A stretch of DNA of 64,000 nucleotides from Brachypodium distachyon (Eukaryota > Streptophyta > Magnoliopsida > Poales > Poaceae), in contig NC_016133.3 in the NCBI RefSeq assembly GCF_000005505.3, positions 26,886,508 through 26,950,507 on the forward strand. Direction: 5' to 3'. The notes under the pieces were generated by a model. It was not told where the DNA came from. It saw only the letters and a list, made by a program, of their open reading frames with translations, and did no database searches. This document shows, one piece after another, positions 1 to 11,888 of this stretch. Both the position numbers and the translations under genes were made by a program. How positions within the stretch are numbered: the first letter of the stretch is position 1; each line of letters begins with the position of its first letter.

Positions 1-290
1 CCATGGTTAAATGTTGTAACTATGCTGTTGCCTGTTGAATAATCTCCTCCATTGCCTTGGTTCATTTTCTCAACAACTTAATTATGTATGCCACATGAAA
101 ACTTCCTCGGTGAAAACAGAGAAGAGATATTTGTTTGCAGCTCTTGTGAATTGAACTCAGCTTGTGTCATTGACTCTACATATGTTACGCTGTGACCATA
201 TTCAGTGTCATTTAGTTTCAGTGGCATTCTAATGTAACCGGCTTAGCACTCATGTTAATGCTCTAATATCCTCCTGAAAAATTGTTGCAG

Positions 291-435
291 AGAGCTGTAC
301 ACAAATAATATTCAGGTCACTATCCCAGCTGAGCTTCGGAGTCTCAAGAGCCTTATTATCTTGGACTTCTATAACAGCAATATATGCAGGGACAATACCA
401 ATAGAACTCAGCAAGCTGAGATCCTTAGTTTTCCT
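291..435 (+). pseudogene. SERK-like leucine-rich-repeat exon fragment
   Basis: The stretch begins right after an AG acceptor (289-290) and ends before a GTGAGT donor (436). It reads as leucine-rich-repeat sequence: ELYTNN, then [17 protein letters not shown]. The spacing and wording resemble the LRR exons of SERK/BAK1-type receptor kinases, which use an ELYSNN...IPSELGNL...LDLY pattern. After LDFY the reading frame has to shift by one base to continue the repeat ([14 protein letters not shown]), so the exon is broken. No kinase domain, signal peptide or neighbouring LRR exon is visible. It lies upstream of a Helitron helicase gene and may be captured cargo, which is inference because the Helitron's left end was not found. 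It could instead be a decayed host gene. The SERK assignment is by motif recall only. Confidence 0.55.
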
Positions 436-632
436 GTGAGTACTTTTCTGTTATTTCTATTGTAACAATGTAAGCATATAACAGCCCTCTCATTTTTTGC
501 ACCATGTTCTGTTTATTGGAAGCGTCTCACAATTGATTCTTCAAGTAGTTTTTGACATTTTATTGCTCACCTTATTGGATAGTTTCTATTGGTGAAGATC
601 TGATATCTTATTGACTGCCCTAATATTGCTAG

Positions 633-724
633 CGTCGCCACCAGTCAAGTCTCCTCCACTGCCTGCTCCAGTGAGCAATCCCTCTCCACCACTGCCTGCT
701 CTGGTGAGCTCTCCACCTCCACCG
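633..724 (+). pseudogene. Proline-rich (extensin-like) exon fragment
   Basis: A 92-bp block lies between an AG (631-632) and a GTAAAA donor (725). It translates in one frame to alternating SPP, KSPP, PAPVS and SSPPPP motifs, the repeat style of pollen extensin-like or LRR-extensin cell-wall proteins. Nothing on either side continues the coding sequence: 725-1831 shows no comparable motif. Beside the SERK-like fragment it gives a chimera of two unrelated partial genes, a pattern typical of Helitron gene capture. A simple proline-rich low-complexity exon of another gene is possible. Confidence 0.4.
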
Positions 725-1919
725 GTAAAATTACATCTTATGGGAATTCTGAATTAACATAGAGTGGAAATAAACATATTTTATGTATGCTGGTTGAATG
801 TGCAAGCAAAGATACTATTCTCATACCACATGTCTACATACATACATAACACATAGGTATTGTATATGGATGAATGTACTCTCCCCAATGGCTGGCTAAA
901 CTAATGCAAATTGATTTGCTTATTTTACATAATCAATCAAAGGCTGGTGTCTGCATGTACTGATGCGCCCGCATTACATATGCTAAATGCCAAACTTGTC
1001 ATAATGTTAAATAGATTAGGTACATAGGCCATTGGTTCTAGAGTAGTTGTCAGTACAAACTAAAGCCAATCATCGACTTGGTCAATCTGAAGTTAATTAA
1101 GTAATTAGTACTACTGAAAAAACGTCAAGAGTATAGGGGAAATGGTAAGTCAACTGTGTCAAAGCTCTTTGTAGGTCGTCTATCCATGTTGTGATACAGG
1201 ACCTGAATCAATATGATGCACACACACAGAAATAGATTCATAAATTGGAAGCAAGCATGTGATCTTCCTTTGTTTTGGGAATCTGGTGGTGTCTGCCTTC
1301 TTCAGTTCAGATCAGATGCTATATGTGATTAATTCTTTTGTGCCATGCTTAATTTAATTTAATGGGTTCAGTCTCAGTCTGTGCACCAGCAAGTTTGTTT
1401 GCTCCTAACATAATCATTTAATGTGTTGAGAAAACATTATGGATCAGCTTGAGAATTTAGTGCGAATAGATTAAGCAAAAAAATTCATGAACAAAGAACA
1501 CCTAATGAGGAATAATATTTAGAAGAACTTGTTAGATTATTTTTTTACTTATCCAGTGCACACCAAGGTCAGTACAGGCAAGTCTGTTCTGTCAATAGCA
1601 TTTTTTGAACCTAGGATTGTTATTCAATTTCAGATATCACTTCAGTGGTGTTACAATTACTGGATGATAGCTGTTGGTTTTGTGTTTCCTATTTTTGCAA
1701 CTTTATGGTTCCATGAACAAAATCATGGACTAACTCCCTTTTGCGACATGGCTAGGGTTACAAAAGTCTTATCTTTCACATCGGTAAACATGTTCGAGAA
1801 AGGAGAAAGCTCAAAAGGTACTAATCTCTAGATGGATATATTTCTTATGGCATGCTTACTTTATTATGTGTACAAAGTTTCATCTTTTGTTGACCCAATT
1901 TTTGATGGGATTATTTTAG
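725..1919. other. No recognisable gene; AT-rich stretch upstream of Helitron helicase
   Basis: The stretch is AT-rich with scattered stops. A 100-codon open frame at 1529-1831 has no motif I recognise. It probably holds Helitron non-coding sequence or the promoter of the helicase gene. An AG acceptor at 1918-1919 immediately precedes the first convincing helicase exon. I searched here for a grass Helitron 5' end (A|TC followed by an AT-rich start) and could not fix one. Confidence 0.5.
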
Positions 1920-4900
1920 GACGAAAGTGTCCTCGTGGTTCTGGTCGCTCTGCTGGCCTCACACCAGAACAAAAAAGACAAGCAAGGCGGGAACGTGATA
2001 AAAAGCGCCGTCAAAGTTTGACACCCGAGGCTAGGGAAGAGATAAATGCTCGCAGAAGAGCGCACACGGAAAGTTTAACACTTGAAGAGAGGCAGGCTGC
2101 TAATGCCTGCCGAAGGGTGGCTCGGAAAAACTTGCCAATTGAGGAGAGACAAGAGGCCAATGCTCGCCGTAGGGTTGCTAGGAAAAACATATCACCCGAG
2201 GCAAGGCAGGCACTACTAGATCATCGTAAGGCAAGCTATGCAGCTAGGCGAGACACTCCGTGCACGGAGTCCATCACAATGCGATGCCCCGAGCCATGTG
2301 CTCTACAAGTAGACCACCCATCATCGAGCACACCAACATTCAGAGTTAGAAATGATGGTAAGGTTTCCAACCTGTTCACCATTTTTTGTCCGAAATATAA
2401 TGTTTCATCCTTTACTTTCTCATCCACATGCTAGATGATATGGAATCCCTCCTCAACGGTATCAGAGGTATGGACACCATCCATGAGGATGACATGGATG
2501 AGGAGTATTACATCTTCAGTGGTGAAGGTAATTTTGACATTGTTTGTTCAATCCATTTTATATATAGTGCGATGTGGTAACACACTCATTATAAATGCGT
2601 ACAGGTGGAAATGTTAGCGAGGACGTCAACTTTAATGAAGAAGTCGATGACTTTGTAGAAGGCTCCAATGCCCCGGATCCTTATGATATCGTTTACTCAA
2701 ACATACCTAAAAATACACATTCCCTAAAACCTGTTGCAAGCTGCAAACACTGTGGTGCAAAAAGGTTTCAGTATGAGTCAAAGGGTTTCTGTTGTCGGTT
2801 GGGGAAAATCAAGTTGGCAAATGTAGCACCCATCCCAGAACTTATGAGGCTCTGGTCGAGTGAAGATTCTGATGCAAGGCATTTTCGGGAGAGCATTAGA
2901 TTCTTCAATGGTCACTTTTCTTTCACAACCCTTGGTGTCAGCCTTGATAATAACTACACCAACATGAGGTCAGGGGTGTACACGTTTCGGGCTCATGGCC
3001 AGATGTACCACAATGTGCATTCATTTGGTCCAAGGGATTTCGGACCGGACCATTTGCAGTTGTACTTCTATGATGACGACCCCACCTTGCAACATCGCTT
3101 TCGGCATTCTCCTAGCCTTGACCAAGAGGTCATTACAAAGTTGGTCAACATCCTTAGGGACAACCCATACTCCCAAATTTTTAGGAGCCTAGGCCAAACC
3201 GAGGACCTTGCGGAGTATAGAATATCCTTGAACACTGACCAAAGGTTGGACCAACGAAGGTACAATGTACCGCTATCGTCAGAGGTGGCTGCTGTCTGGG
3301 TCGAGGGCAATGACCTTGTTAGGAAGTTCAAACGAAGTGTTATCTTGTACGGAAATGACAACACGAAGTATGGTATACAACCATATTACGGTTGCTATGA
3401 CCCCCTATCGTACCCCCTCTTCTTCCCGAGGGGAGAGCTTGGTTGGCATCCTCAGATCCCAAAGGTTGGTGTCTCCTTAGATGAGGTGCTCCAGTCTAAT
3501 GAAAATGAAGACAACGACCCAGGTTAACCATTTGGTGTACTTATGTGTAGTTTCTTTTTTTTCTCCATATTGAATGTCCACCTAATTTTGTGCTACCCAC
3601 TTTATAGAAATGAATAGCCGCCTATGCGTCTCTGTTAGGGACTACTACTGCTATAGGTTACAGACATGTCCTGGGATATTCAACCCCATATTGCATGGCC
3701 AGCGTCTATTCCAACAGTTCGCTGTTGACATGTATATCAAGGTGGAGGGCACAAGGCTGGACTGGATCAGGAATCACCAAAAAGAGATACGCGCTGACCT
3801 ATATAAAGGCGTCATGGATAGCATCACTACCGGAGAGAGTCGTGCAAATGCGGTGGGCAAGAGGACGGTACTGCCTGGATCATTCCAAGGGAGCTGTAGG
3901 GATATGAAGCGGAGGCACATGGATGCCATGGCATTAGTCCAAAAGTATGGAAAGCCAGATATCCTCCTTACAATAACCTGCAATCCCAACTGGGAAGAGA
4001 TAGTTTGTGCACTAGAACCTGGCCAAACCCCACAAGACCGCCCTGATCTCATTGTTAGAGTATTCAAAGCTAAGTTGGAGGACCTAAAGAAGCAGCTATT
4101 CAAGAAGCACATCCTCGGCAAGGTAATTGCGTATGTGTATGTAATTGAGTTCCAAAAGAGAGGCCTCCCACATGCTCACTTCCTGTTGATCATGGAGTCC
4201 GGATACAAGCTCACAACTCCAGAGCAATATGATCGCCTCATCTTAGCTGAGCTTCCAGACAAGCATAAGTATCCGGAGCTATATGCGATGGTAATAAAGC
4301 ATATGATGCACGGGCCTTGCGGGGTCTTAAACCCCAAGAACGTGTGCATGCAGGATGGATGTTGCAAGAATCGGTACCCACGTCCATTTAACACGACTAC
4401 CGTCCAAGGAAAGGACTTGTACCCCATTTACCGGAGACGTGACGACCATCGTCGAGCACAAGTTCGAGGGAAAATTCTAGATAACAGGTGGGTTGTGCCA
4501 TATAACCCTTACCTCCTGAGGATGTACAATTGTCATATCAATGTTGAGGTGTGCTCTAGCATAAAGGCCGTTAAGTACCTTTACAAGTACATATACAAGG
4601 GCCACGATCGGACTTCGGTCTCTCTTGATGAGCCTGATAGTAATGGCGAAATTGATGAGATCAAGAGATACTTAGATGCGAGGTGGGTTACACCACCAGA
4701 GGCACTATGGAGGATTTATGGCTTCCACCTTAGTGAAAACTTCCCATCTGTGAAGCAATTGCAACTTCATCTCCCAGACATGCACATGATCTCGTTTAAC
4801 GCGGACCATGATCTGAATGACGTCGTCACTCGTGAGGGTGCATCCAAGACAATGCTCACAGAGTATTTTGAGGCTAACAGGACAATTACGGAGGCTCGAG

Positions 4901-7010
4901 GAATTCTATACAAGGATTTCCCAGAAAAGTTTGTATGGCACGCGACCCTGAAAATATGGAAAACGAGGACGAAACAGTTCCAGGTTGGTAGAATCGTGTC
5001 GGCTCATCCTGCTGAGGGAGAACGGTACTACATGAGGGTGTTGTTAAACCATGTGACCGGATCGACATCGTTCGAAGACCTGAGGACGGTGGATGGTGTC
5101 CTTTGCCCAAGCTTCCGAGAAGCTGCTGAAAGAAGGGGTCTCGTTGAGGCTGACAACACCCTTAACGAATGTCTTACAGAGGCTGAGCTATTCCAGATGC
5201 CATCCTCGTTGCGTAGGCTCTTTGCAACTATCTTGGTGTTTTGCGAGGCTAGCGATGTGCGCGGGCTCTGGGATAAGCACCTAGGTGCAATGTCAGAGGA
5301 CTATTGACGGATCCACACATGCCCACACATAGTGGAGCAGAAGGTGTTGCTAGACATCAGGAACATGCTGCAATCGATGGGAAAAGACATAACGTTGTTC
5401 CCTTTGCCCAACATTGATGAGTCGCATGACACTATCGGTGGCGAGGGTAGAGAGATCATTGAGGAGTCCTCAATCGAGGTAGACATTGAGCACGCTTCTC
5501 TAGCATCCTCCCTTAACCTCGAGCAAAAATCCGCCTACGATGAGATATTATCCGCCATCGATAGTGGCAATGGAGGTGTCTTCTTTGTAGATGGCCCGGG
5601 AGGCACTGGGAAGACTTTTTTATATAAAGCATTACTTGCGAAGGTTCGTAGCGAGGGCAAGATGGCCGTGGCAACTGCGACATCGGGAGTGCAGCATCTA
5701 TCATGCCTGGAGGCAGGACCGCACACTCAAGGTTTAAGATCCCGCTCAACATTGACGAAGGCGCAACATGTAGCTTTACGAAGCAGAGTGGGACGGCCAA
5801 GCTCCTTCGCATGGCATCTCTCATAATATGGGACGAGGCCTCCATGACAAAGCGCCAGGCAGTTGAGGCACTCGACAATAGCATGCGGGATATAATGGGC
5901 CGACATGACCTGCCATTTGGGGGGAAGGCCGTTGTGTTTGGCGGGGACTTTAGGCAGGTCCTCCCAGTTGTCCGGAAGGGGACAAGGCCCCAGATTACCG
6001 ACGCGACTTTGCGCATGTCATACCTATGGGAAAGCATGCGACAACTCAAGCTCATTCGTAACATGAGGGCACATAACGATGAGTGGTTTGCAGATTTCTT
6101 GCTATGTGTCGGGAATGGCACCGAGGAGACAGACGAGGACAGCAACATTTGCCTGCCTCAAGAAATTTGTGTGCCGTGTACTGGGAAGGACGCTGACCTT
6201 GACAAGCTAATTGAACATGTCTTTCCTTGTCTAGATGAGAACCTGACCGACCCGAATTACATCACATCTCGAGCAATTCTATTGACCAAGAATGAAAATA
6301 TCGACACGATAAACTTGAGGATGATAGAGCGTTTCCAAGGTCAAGAGATGGTATATCACAGCTTCGATCGGGCGGAGGATGATCCCCACAACTACTACCC
6401 CTCTGAATTTCTCAACTCACTCACTCCAAATGGGCTTCCTCCACATGTTCTAAAGCTGAAGATTAACTGTCCAGTTATACTTCTGCGGAACATCGACCCT
6501 GCTAATGGACTATGCAACGGAACAAGGTTGGTTGTTCGGGGGTTTCAAAAAAACGCTATCGATGCTGAGATTGTGCTAGGACAACATACTGGAAAGAGGG
6601 TGTTCCTCCCTCGTATACCCTTGTGCCCCTCCGATGATGAGATGTTCCCTTTTCGGTTTAAGAGGAAGCAATTTCCAATAAGGCTAAGTTTTGCTATGAC
6701 AATCAACAAGGCACAAGGGCAGACCATTCCTAATGTTGGTGTTTACCTGCCTGATCCTGTTTTCTCCCACGGCCAGTTGTACGTCGCACTGTCTAGAGCC
6801 ACCGCTAGAAGAAATATAAAGATATTAGCCATCTCTAATTGCGACAGGGATGTCCGATCCAAATCTAGAAAGTCTAGAGGAACAAAAACTCGAAAGATCC
6901 TAGACACCGCTGGAAATGGCAAAAAGGGCAACGATTTGCTGTCCAAGTCAGCCAAGTCTCAAGGGACAATTACGCGAAACATAGTGTACAGGGAAGTTCT
7001 CACAACATAG
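1920..7010 (+). pseudogene. Helitron Rep-helicase (RepHel), four exons, disabled
   Basis: Exons read as 1920-2357, 2435-2527, 2605-3522 and 3608-7010; GT...AG boundaries keep the frame. The first exon encodes an arginine-rich repeat region. Exon 3 holds the Helitron-like N-terminal region, with a CX2C pair (CKHCGAKRF). Exon 4 carries the Rep nuclease: the HUH motif in GLPHAHFLLI (4171-4179) and the paired-tyrosine segment KYLYKYIYKGHD (about 4573-4608). A PIF1-type SF1B helicase follows, with Walker A GPGGTGKT (5593-5616), Walker B IIWDEAS (about 5823) and a C-terminal block INKAQGQT (about 6700). Rep nicks and rejoins DNA and the helicase unwinds it during rolling-circle transposition. Two lesions are visible: an in-frame TGA at 5305-5307 between nuclease and helicase, and a frameshift near 5690 just after the ATSG motif. 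Otherwise the domains are well preserved, so inactivation appears fairly recent. Confidence 0.9.
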
Positions 7011-8180
7011 ACATTTGAGCGAATTCTAAAAAGGTTACCATGTAGAAGGCCACAAGCAGTTGTACATACTTTTTACTCATATATGTACAAGGGAGCTCGA
7101 TTTTGATGTACATTCTCCGTAATGTGTCATGTTCTTAACGACCTTTTTTTTTATCCTATTAATTGGGAGCTTTCTCATTCCCTGGCTCAATAATCTCTTT
7201 ATGGCAGTAATGATCGAATGTGCTATTATATTTCTATGTGCTTTCAGATTTTGTAGTGTTTTGGTGGAATGAGAGATATGTACATAACAAAAGCATAATA
7301 GAGATACATGAACTGAACAAAAGTGACAAAAACATGTTATGCTAGCCTTTAAATTTTGTTGTGTACTTTGCTATCTTTAGAAGATTTAGAAGACACATGA
7401 ACTGAACTTTACCTTGCAGTTATTTTCTCCTCTCTCATCTCTAGAGAAGCTTGTTCATTCAACTCATCTTGTAAGTTCCAGACCGTCATTTTCTAAAAGT
7501 AGAGCATGGTATCTGTTTCACAGGAGCATTCATGAGGGACACCAAAATGTGCTAGAGGTCATCGAACTCTGTACTTCCAATTAAGGAGGTCCTCTGTTTT
7601 GGACTGCGGTTGATATTCGAGGAGGAGCTATGTCCATTCACTTGTATATGCGAAAGTGAGTTTGGCTCTTTCTATTTTTGGTCCGATCAAACTATCATTT
7701 GATAATTCATGTCCTGCTGACTTGTTTTGAGTTGTCCAATTATTTTTCCTATGACACGTTGCAATTCTTTTGTCAATTTTAATTTGCATTGTAAAATACA
7801 TTGAGTTGATTTCTAATAAATACAGAGAATGCATCTGACTTTGAGAATTACATATTCCTGGCTGTTGGAAGAATGGGGTCAAGTAGTGTGATTGCCTTCG
7901 AGTTGAGTTTGTACATGAGGCAGGTAAGAAAAGCCACCTTATGGATCTGCTATATGCACAAAGAGAGCGTGCAGATCATGGAAACGTAATAATTTTGCCT
8001 TGCCTGCTATTAGTTCTTTTATTCAATCAATTTCTCTAATGTTTTTGTTGTTAGTTTATCTTAATTAAGATCAATGTCGTATTGTGTACTGTATTAGATT
8101 ACAAATGCTTGTGCAGTTGCACAGTTGCAGTGCCATTATACAAGCAAAAAATGCACTATCACATTGCTGGATCTGAACCT

Positions 8181-8357
8181 AGATGTTGGTAACACAGTGT
8201 ACTTGAATGCATAGCTATGTTTCCTGTTTCAATAATAAATAAATAAATGCCTACAGCTATGGTACAGTATGACATGTCTCAGTCACTTCCTCTCTCTTTC
8301 ATGGTCTTTCATTCACCCCTTCCCTAGGCATGCAATCGATTATAGCTTTTAGCAGGC
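8181..8357 (+). repeat. Diverged direct repeat, copy 1 (partner 8561-8735)
   Basis: Both copies begin AGATGTTG(G/C)T, continue with ACTTGAATGC and ATAGCTATGTTTCC, include a GACATG segment and a GCAATCGATTA segment, and end at AGGCC. They are about 380 bp apart with indels between them. This is a local tandem duplication inside the Helitron spacer, origin unknown. Confidence 0.7.
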
Positions 8358-8560
8358 CTCTGGTTATCTACCTACAACCCCCTCCTCTGTTCTGCTAATT
8401 TTAGTCCTACTATTTCTTAGATAGCGTGTAGTCTTTGTGGTGCTACTAGCCAAAAACACATTGGCATAAACCAAAAACACAACATTCTTATTTTGGTATT
8501 AGTGTCTTTACCTATTCTGCAAAAAAGTTGGTACAAAAATAAAAAGTTTGGCGTGTATAT

Positions 8561-8735
8561 AGATGTTGCTGACACAATGTACTTGAATGCCTATAGCTAT
8601 GTTTCCCATTTGAAAAAAGAAAGAGTCCCTACAGGCTATAGCTATGTTACAGTCTGGTTTGACATGGTATTGCATTGCCCTTTCTTTTGTTTTACCATTT
8701 CCCCATGTTTGCAATCGATTAGCTTTATGTAGGCC
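8561..8735 (+). repeat. Diverged direct repeat, copy 2 (partner 8181-8357)
   Basis: This is the second copy of the duplication described at 8181. It keeps the same order of shared blocks, and the internal A-rich spacer differs (GAAAAAAGAAAG here, AATAAATAAATAAA in copy 1). Confidence 0.7.
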
Positions 8736-8833
8736 CAAGTTCCCAACCCAAATAGAATATTTTATAACCCTTCTTACAATTGTTTTTAAACTTCAGTACA
8801 GTGAAAGTGACTTCGATGGAACCAAAATATCAA

Positions 8834-8918
8834 ATCTCTCTCTCTCTCTCCCCCCTCCCCTGATGTTATATAATCCAAGTAAGTCCCTCTCTCTCTCTCT
8901 CTTCTCTCTCTCTCTCCT
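8834..8918 (+). repeat. CT/TC microsatellite
   Basis: Two runs of CT dinucleotides (about 8834-8850 and 8886-8917) are separated by a C-rich and TATA-like patch. Such pyrimidine-rich tracts are frequent just upstream of plant transcription starts. Here it precedes the RPA-like gene, so a promoter role is possible but unproven. Confidence 0.85.
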
Positions 8919-9768
8919 GAGCCAGTTCTAAATCTAAATAGATCCCCTCAGTCTCTCCCCAGCCCCTCTCTCTCTCTTCAGTGTCCAATCGAAGATCTGG
9001 TTCCTGCTCTGGCTCCCCTCCCCAATCTGCCTCCCCCTTATCTGTCTCTCCATGGGAACTGTCAACAACTTCGACCTGTCAATGTATGTGCTCCCTTCCC
9101 CAATATGTTGTTCTCTCCTTGCAGGGGTAGAGCACCAATCACTCAGGATGAATCGACCTAGCTAGGCAGTAGTCTGCGGATGGGAAAGGAGCTCCTGCTA
9201 GCTGGTAAGTCTATCTTAACCATATCTTTTGCTTCTGCTCAGTCTACATCTTCTCTCCCTGAACCATGCCATTAGCACGCTCCAATCTTCACATTCACAC
9301 TTCTATATAAATGGTGCTAACCTCTGCCTTCCTTTCCTCAGGAGCACTTTCCTCCTCAGGTGCACAAGCACCACCGAAGTAGAGTGTCTCTCTCCATTGC
9401 ACTGCAGCACCATCACCAAATAACAGGTCGTCTCCTCTCACCTTTTCTGTAGCATCGGCATATTCATTCCTGATTTGTAGCAGTATAACAATGAATTACA
9501 TTTCATAGATGCATGCTATTATCTGAAAACTTCATTGTCTATTAGATGATTCTTATCTTTTTCAAATGTGATCTCTTGAAGAGCTCTGCATAGTATAACT
9601 CATGGTGTTTGTAGTCAGGTTTAATTTTACCATGTGATGCATGAAATTTTTCCATGGAAAGTTACCTGCTAAACTTTTATGTGTTTTATTATCTTCTTGT
9701 CCTTCCCATGCTTGGTATTGCCTGTTCATATATGGACTCAGCATTTTCATTGCTTGTGTTTTTTTAGC

Positions 9769-10881
9769 ATGAAGCGCCAAAGAGTTTGTGCACCACATAT
9801 CCCAACTCTGAAGGATGTCCATCACGGCACCAGATGGAGTTTATGTCTCCGAGTATACCACAAGTTTCATGTTGAGAGAATTGGACATGGTAGGAAGAGG
9901 GTCAACTTTGTTCTGTTGGATGCAGAGGTAATGTGTGCACATATTTCCACTTATGAGTTGTATATTTATAAATCATGCAGTATGTAAGTTTTTTTTCGTT
10001 CCGATAGGGCACAAAGATGGCTGCCACCATATATGATGACCAAGTTGATCGTTTAGATCCATTGCTTAAAGAAGGCATAGCCTATTATGTGTCGATGATG
10101 TCTGTTGAACCAATTTCAAGTACGCAACGACGAATGTTTGCTGATAATCCTTATGAATGTCATTTCACTTCCGTCACTCAAGTGTTTGAGATGAGAAACA
10201 TGGGTGAAGGGACAATCCCTTTCTTTCCTCCCTTCCTTCCATGTGATCGGATTTTCCCATCCACTCTTTATAATGACATCTATGTCGGTAAGTTGTGTAC
10301 TTTACTACTGATTTAGTGTATTTGTAAGAAACAAAAATGTTCTTAGACCTCTTTTCTGTCTATCCCATGTTAGATGTCATTGGAATGGTTTTGTATGTAA
10401 GCTCAGTGGCCTTTGCGGATGGCATCTATAATAGGCGAATCCCATTTAGGAATCTTCTTCTGATGGATGACAAGTATGTGTGCTTAGTTGTTTATATTTG
10501 TATTCATGAATCTTGAATTGTTCCATAATTAATATAGAATTATTCTATGTCTTGGCTGAACTATTTTGTGCATCTACAGGTTTAATTTTGTGAACGTATG
10601 TGTGAAGGACAAAATGGAAAGTGGCCACACTCGTGCTTGGGCAAGAAGTGCTGAGGAGTGTACAATTGTTATTGTTACCATGCTGAGAGTAAAGCATGCT
10701 GGTAAGTACGATATGTTAGTGGTTGTTTGCAGCTTCAGTTCGTAAGGATAGATTGATAGCTTATCACCATAAATCTTTGAACATTATTTACCCAGGAATT
10801 GTCCTTTCAGATGCAATGTATGTTAGCGAGATACTAGCACCACCTAGAAAAATATTTAAATTCATAAAGCAGTGCCAATAA
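9769..10881 (+). CDS. RPA70-like single-strand DNA-binding protein of the Helitron
   Basis: Five exons can be joined without a frame break: 9769-9927, 10008-10287, 10374-10473, 10580-10701 and 10796-10881. Each intron has GT and AG ends, and a TAA stop closes the reading frame (about 248 residues). The protein opens with TLKDVHHGTRWSLCLRVYHK and has alternating beta-strand-like hydrophobic blocks (NFVLLDAEGTKMAATI, FNFVNVCVKD), as in the N-terminal OB folds (DUF223/RPA1 type) of plant Helitron RPA proteins. Such proteins coat single-stranded DNA, and in Helitrons they are thought to assist rolling-circle replication. Full cellular RPA70 is about 600 residues, so this is the short Helitron form or a truncated one. 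It sits 2.8 kb downstream of RepHel on the same strand and shows no obvious lesion, unlike RepHel. The start codon is the first ATG after an AG at 9766-9767, so an upstream exon is possible. Confidence 0.8.
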
Positions 10882-11820
10882 AATAAGGGTGGCGTTCTGT
10901 ATCAAAACTAATTATTTCACTAAAGAAACTGAGTCAAATGTTGGCATGGTACATTGAGATTAATGCTAGAGGATAGATTCAAAATTCACCACAATTAGAA
11001 CATGCACAGGTCTGAAAGTAGATTGAATGGCCGTGGATTTGGCTGGGTACAAATTAAATGTATGTACCATATAACTAATGGATTTCTCTAATATGTGATT
11101 GTTGTTACTTAACTTGAGCAATGTCTGCATACTACTACCTTCAGTAGGGTGCACTTTGGTCCAGATGTTGATGTTGCACGTCAGATGAAAAAGAGGTGAT
11201 GACTTGTGATGCTTACTCTTATTTGGATATTGTTAAAATATCTTGACTAAATTTGTGTATTTTGTAGGATCAACAATGACCTTAGTTGATCTACTTTAAG
11301 TCAGCACAAACAGTGGAAGGAGCCTTTTGTAGTCACCTTTTGAGCCAAGGATGCTAGAAGAAGTAAGAAGTTGAAGCCTTAGGAGACAAACACAAAACAC
11401 ACCAGCTGTGTGTGCATCGATGAAAATGAACCTTTTGCAACCACCTTTCAATGTTTACATATGTTTATTTTGTTATTATGGCCTCTTAGCACTACTTGTG
11501 GCCTAAATCATGTTATGGTGGATTGGAAAATGCCGTCGCTGTTATGGATGAAAATGTCGTAATTCTACTTTATCACAAGTTATGTTATTTTGTGATCTAA
11601 ATAGCTGTGTTCCTTGTGAGTAAGGATAAGAATCTTTTGAAACTTTTCGTTGTGAGTCTAATTGCAAATGGACATGAGCTTTATTTTAAGAGTCTGTTTA
11701 TTACTTTTTGTTGCTTTGTGTTAGATAGCTCACCAGGGATTAAATAAATAAAGTAAATAGTTTTGGTAACAATCAAATATGAGAATAGGTGTTATGATTT
11801 TTTAGCAATGCAAGGTGGTT
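10882..11820. other. Helitron 3' non-coding stretch
   Basis: The sequence is AT-rich and no gene is seen. It runs from the RPA stop codon to the terminal hairpin. A few splice-like signals occur (for example TTTGTAG before 11269), so remnants of further RPA exons may exist, but no reading frame supports them. Confidence 0.5.
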
Positions 11821-11849
11821 CCGTGGCAGCGCACGGGCACCTTACTAGT
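11821..11849 (+). other. Helitron 3' terminus: hairpin plus CTAG|T
   Basis: CCGTG (11821-11825) pairs with CACGG (11832-11836) around a six-base loop. Eight bases later CTAG ends the element at 11848, and the next base is T (11849). The GCACGGGCAC...CTAGT wording is very like known grass Helitron ends. The stem is short, about five pairs, so the hairpin alone is weak evidence. Its position downstream of RepHel and RPA makes it convincing. Confidence 0.8.
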
Positions 11850-11888
11850 AATAATAAAAAGCCCGATTTTACAATTTAAGTTCAATAG

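Larger units (their letters stand above)
7011..9768. other. Helitron spacer between RepHel and RPA; no gene recognised
   Basis: No convincing coding sequence was found on either strand. The stretch contains a diverged direct duplication (8181-8357 and 8561-8735) and a CT microsatellite (8834-8918). The CT-rich tract, about 0.85 kb upstream of the RPA start, resembles a plant promoter or 5' UTR. Several short introns or leader exons of the RPA gene could lie at 9000-9760, but none can be fixed. Confidence 0.5.
1920..11848 (+). mobile_element. Helitron with RepHel and RPA genes (5' end not located)
   Basis: The span holds a Rep-helicase gene, an RPA-like gene on the same strand, and a Helitron-type 3' terminus: a short hairpin (CCGTG/CACGG, 11821-11836) followed eight bases later by CTAG (11845-11848) and a flanking T. 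Plant Helitrons encode RepHel and often one or more RPA70-like proteins, end in CTRR behind a hairpin, and insert between A and T without target duplication. All the signals that can be seen fit this. The left end is not identified, so the start given is only the first helicase exon. The broken gene fragments at 291-724 may lie inside the element. The helicase is mutated, so this copy is no longer autonomous. Confidence 0.85.

Noticed and set aside
291..724. A functional receptor kinase gene
   Set aside because: Only one frameshifted LRR exon and one unrelated proline-rich exon are present, with no signal peptide, transmembrane segment or kinase domain.
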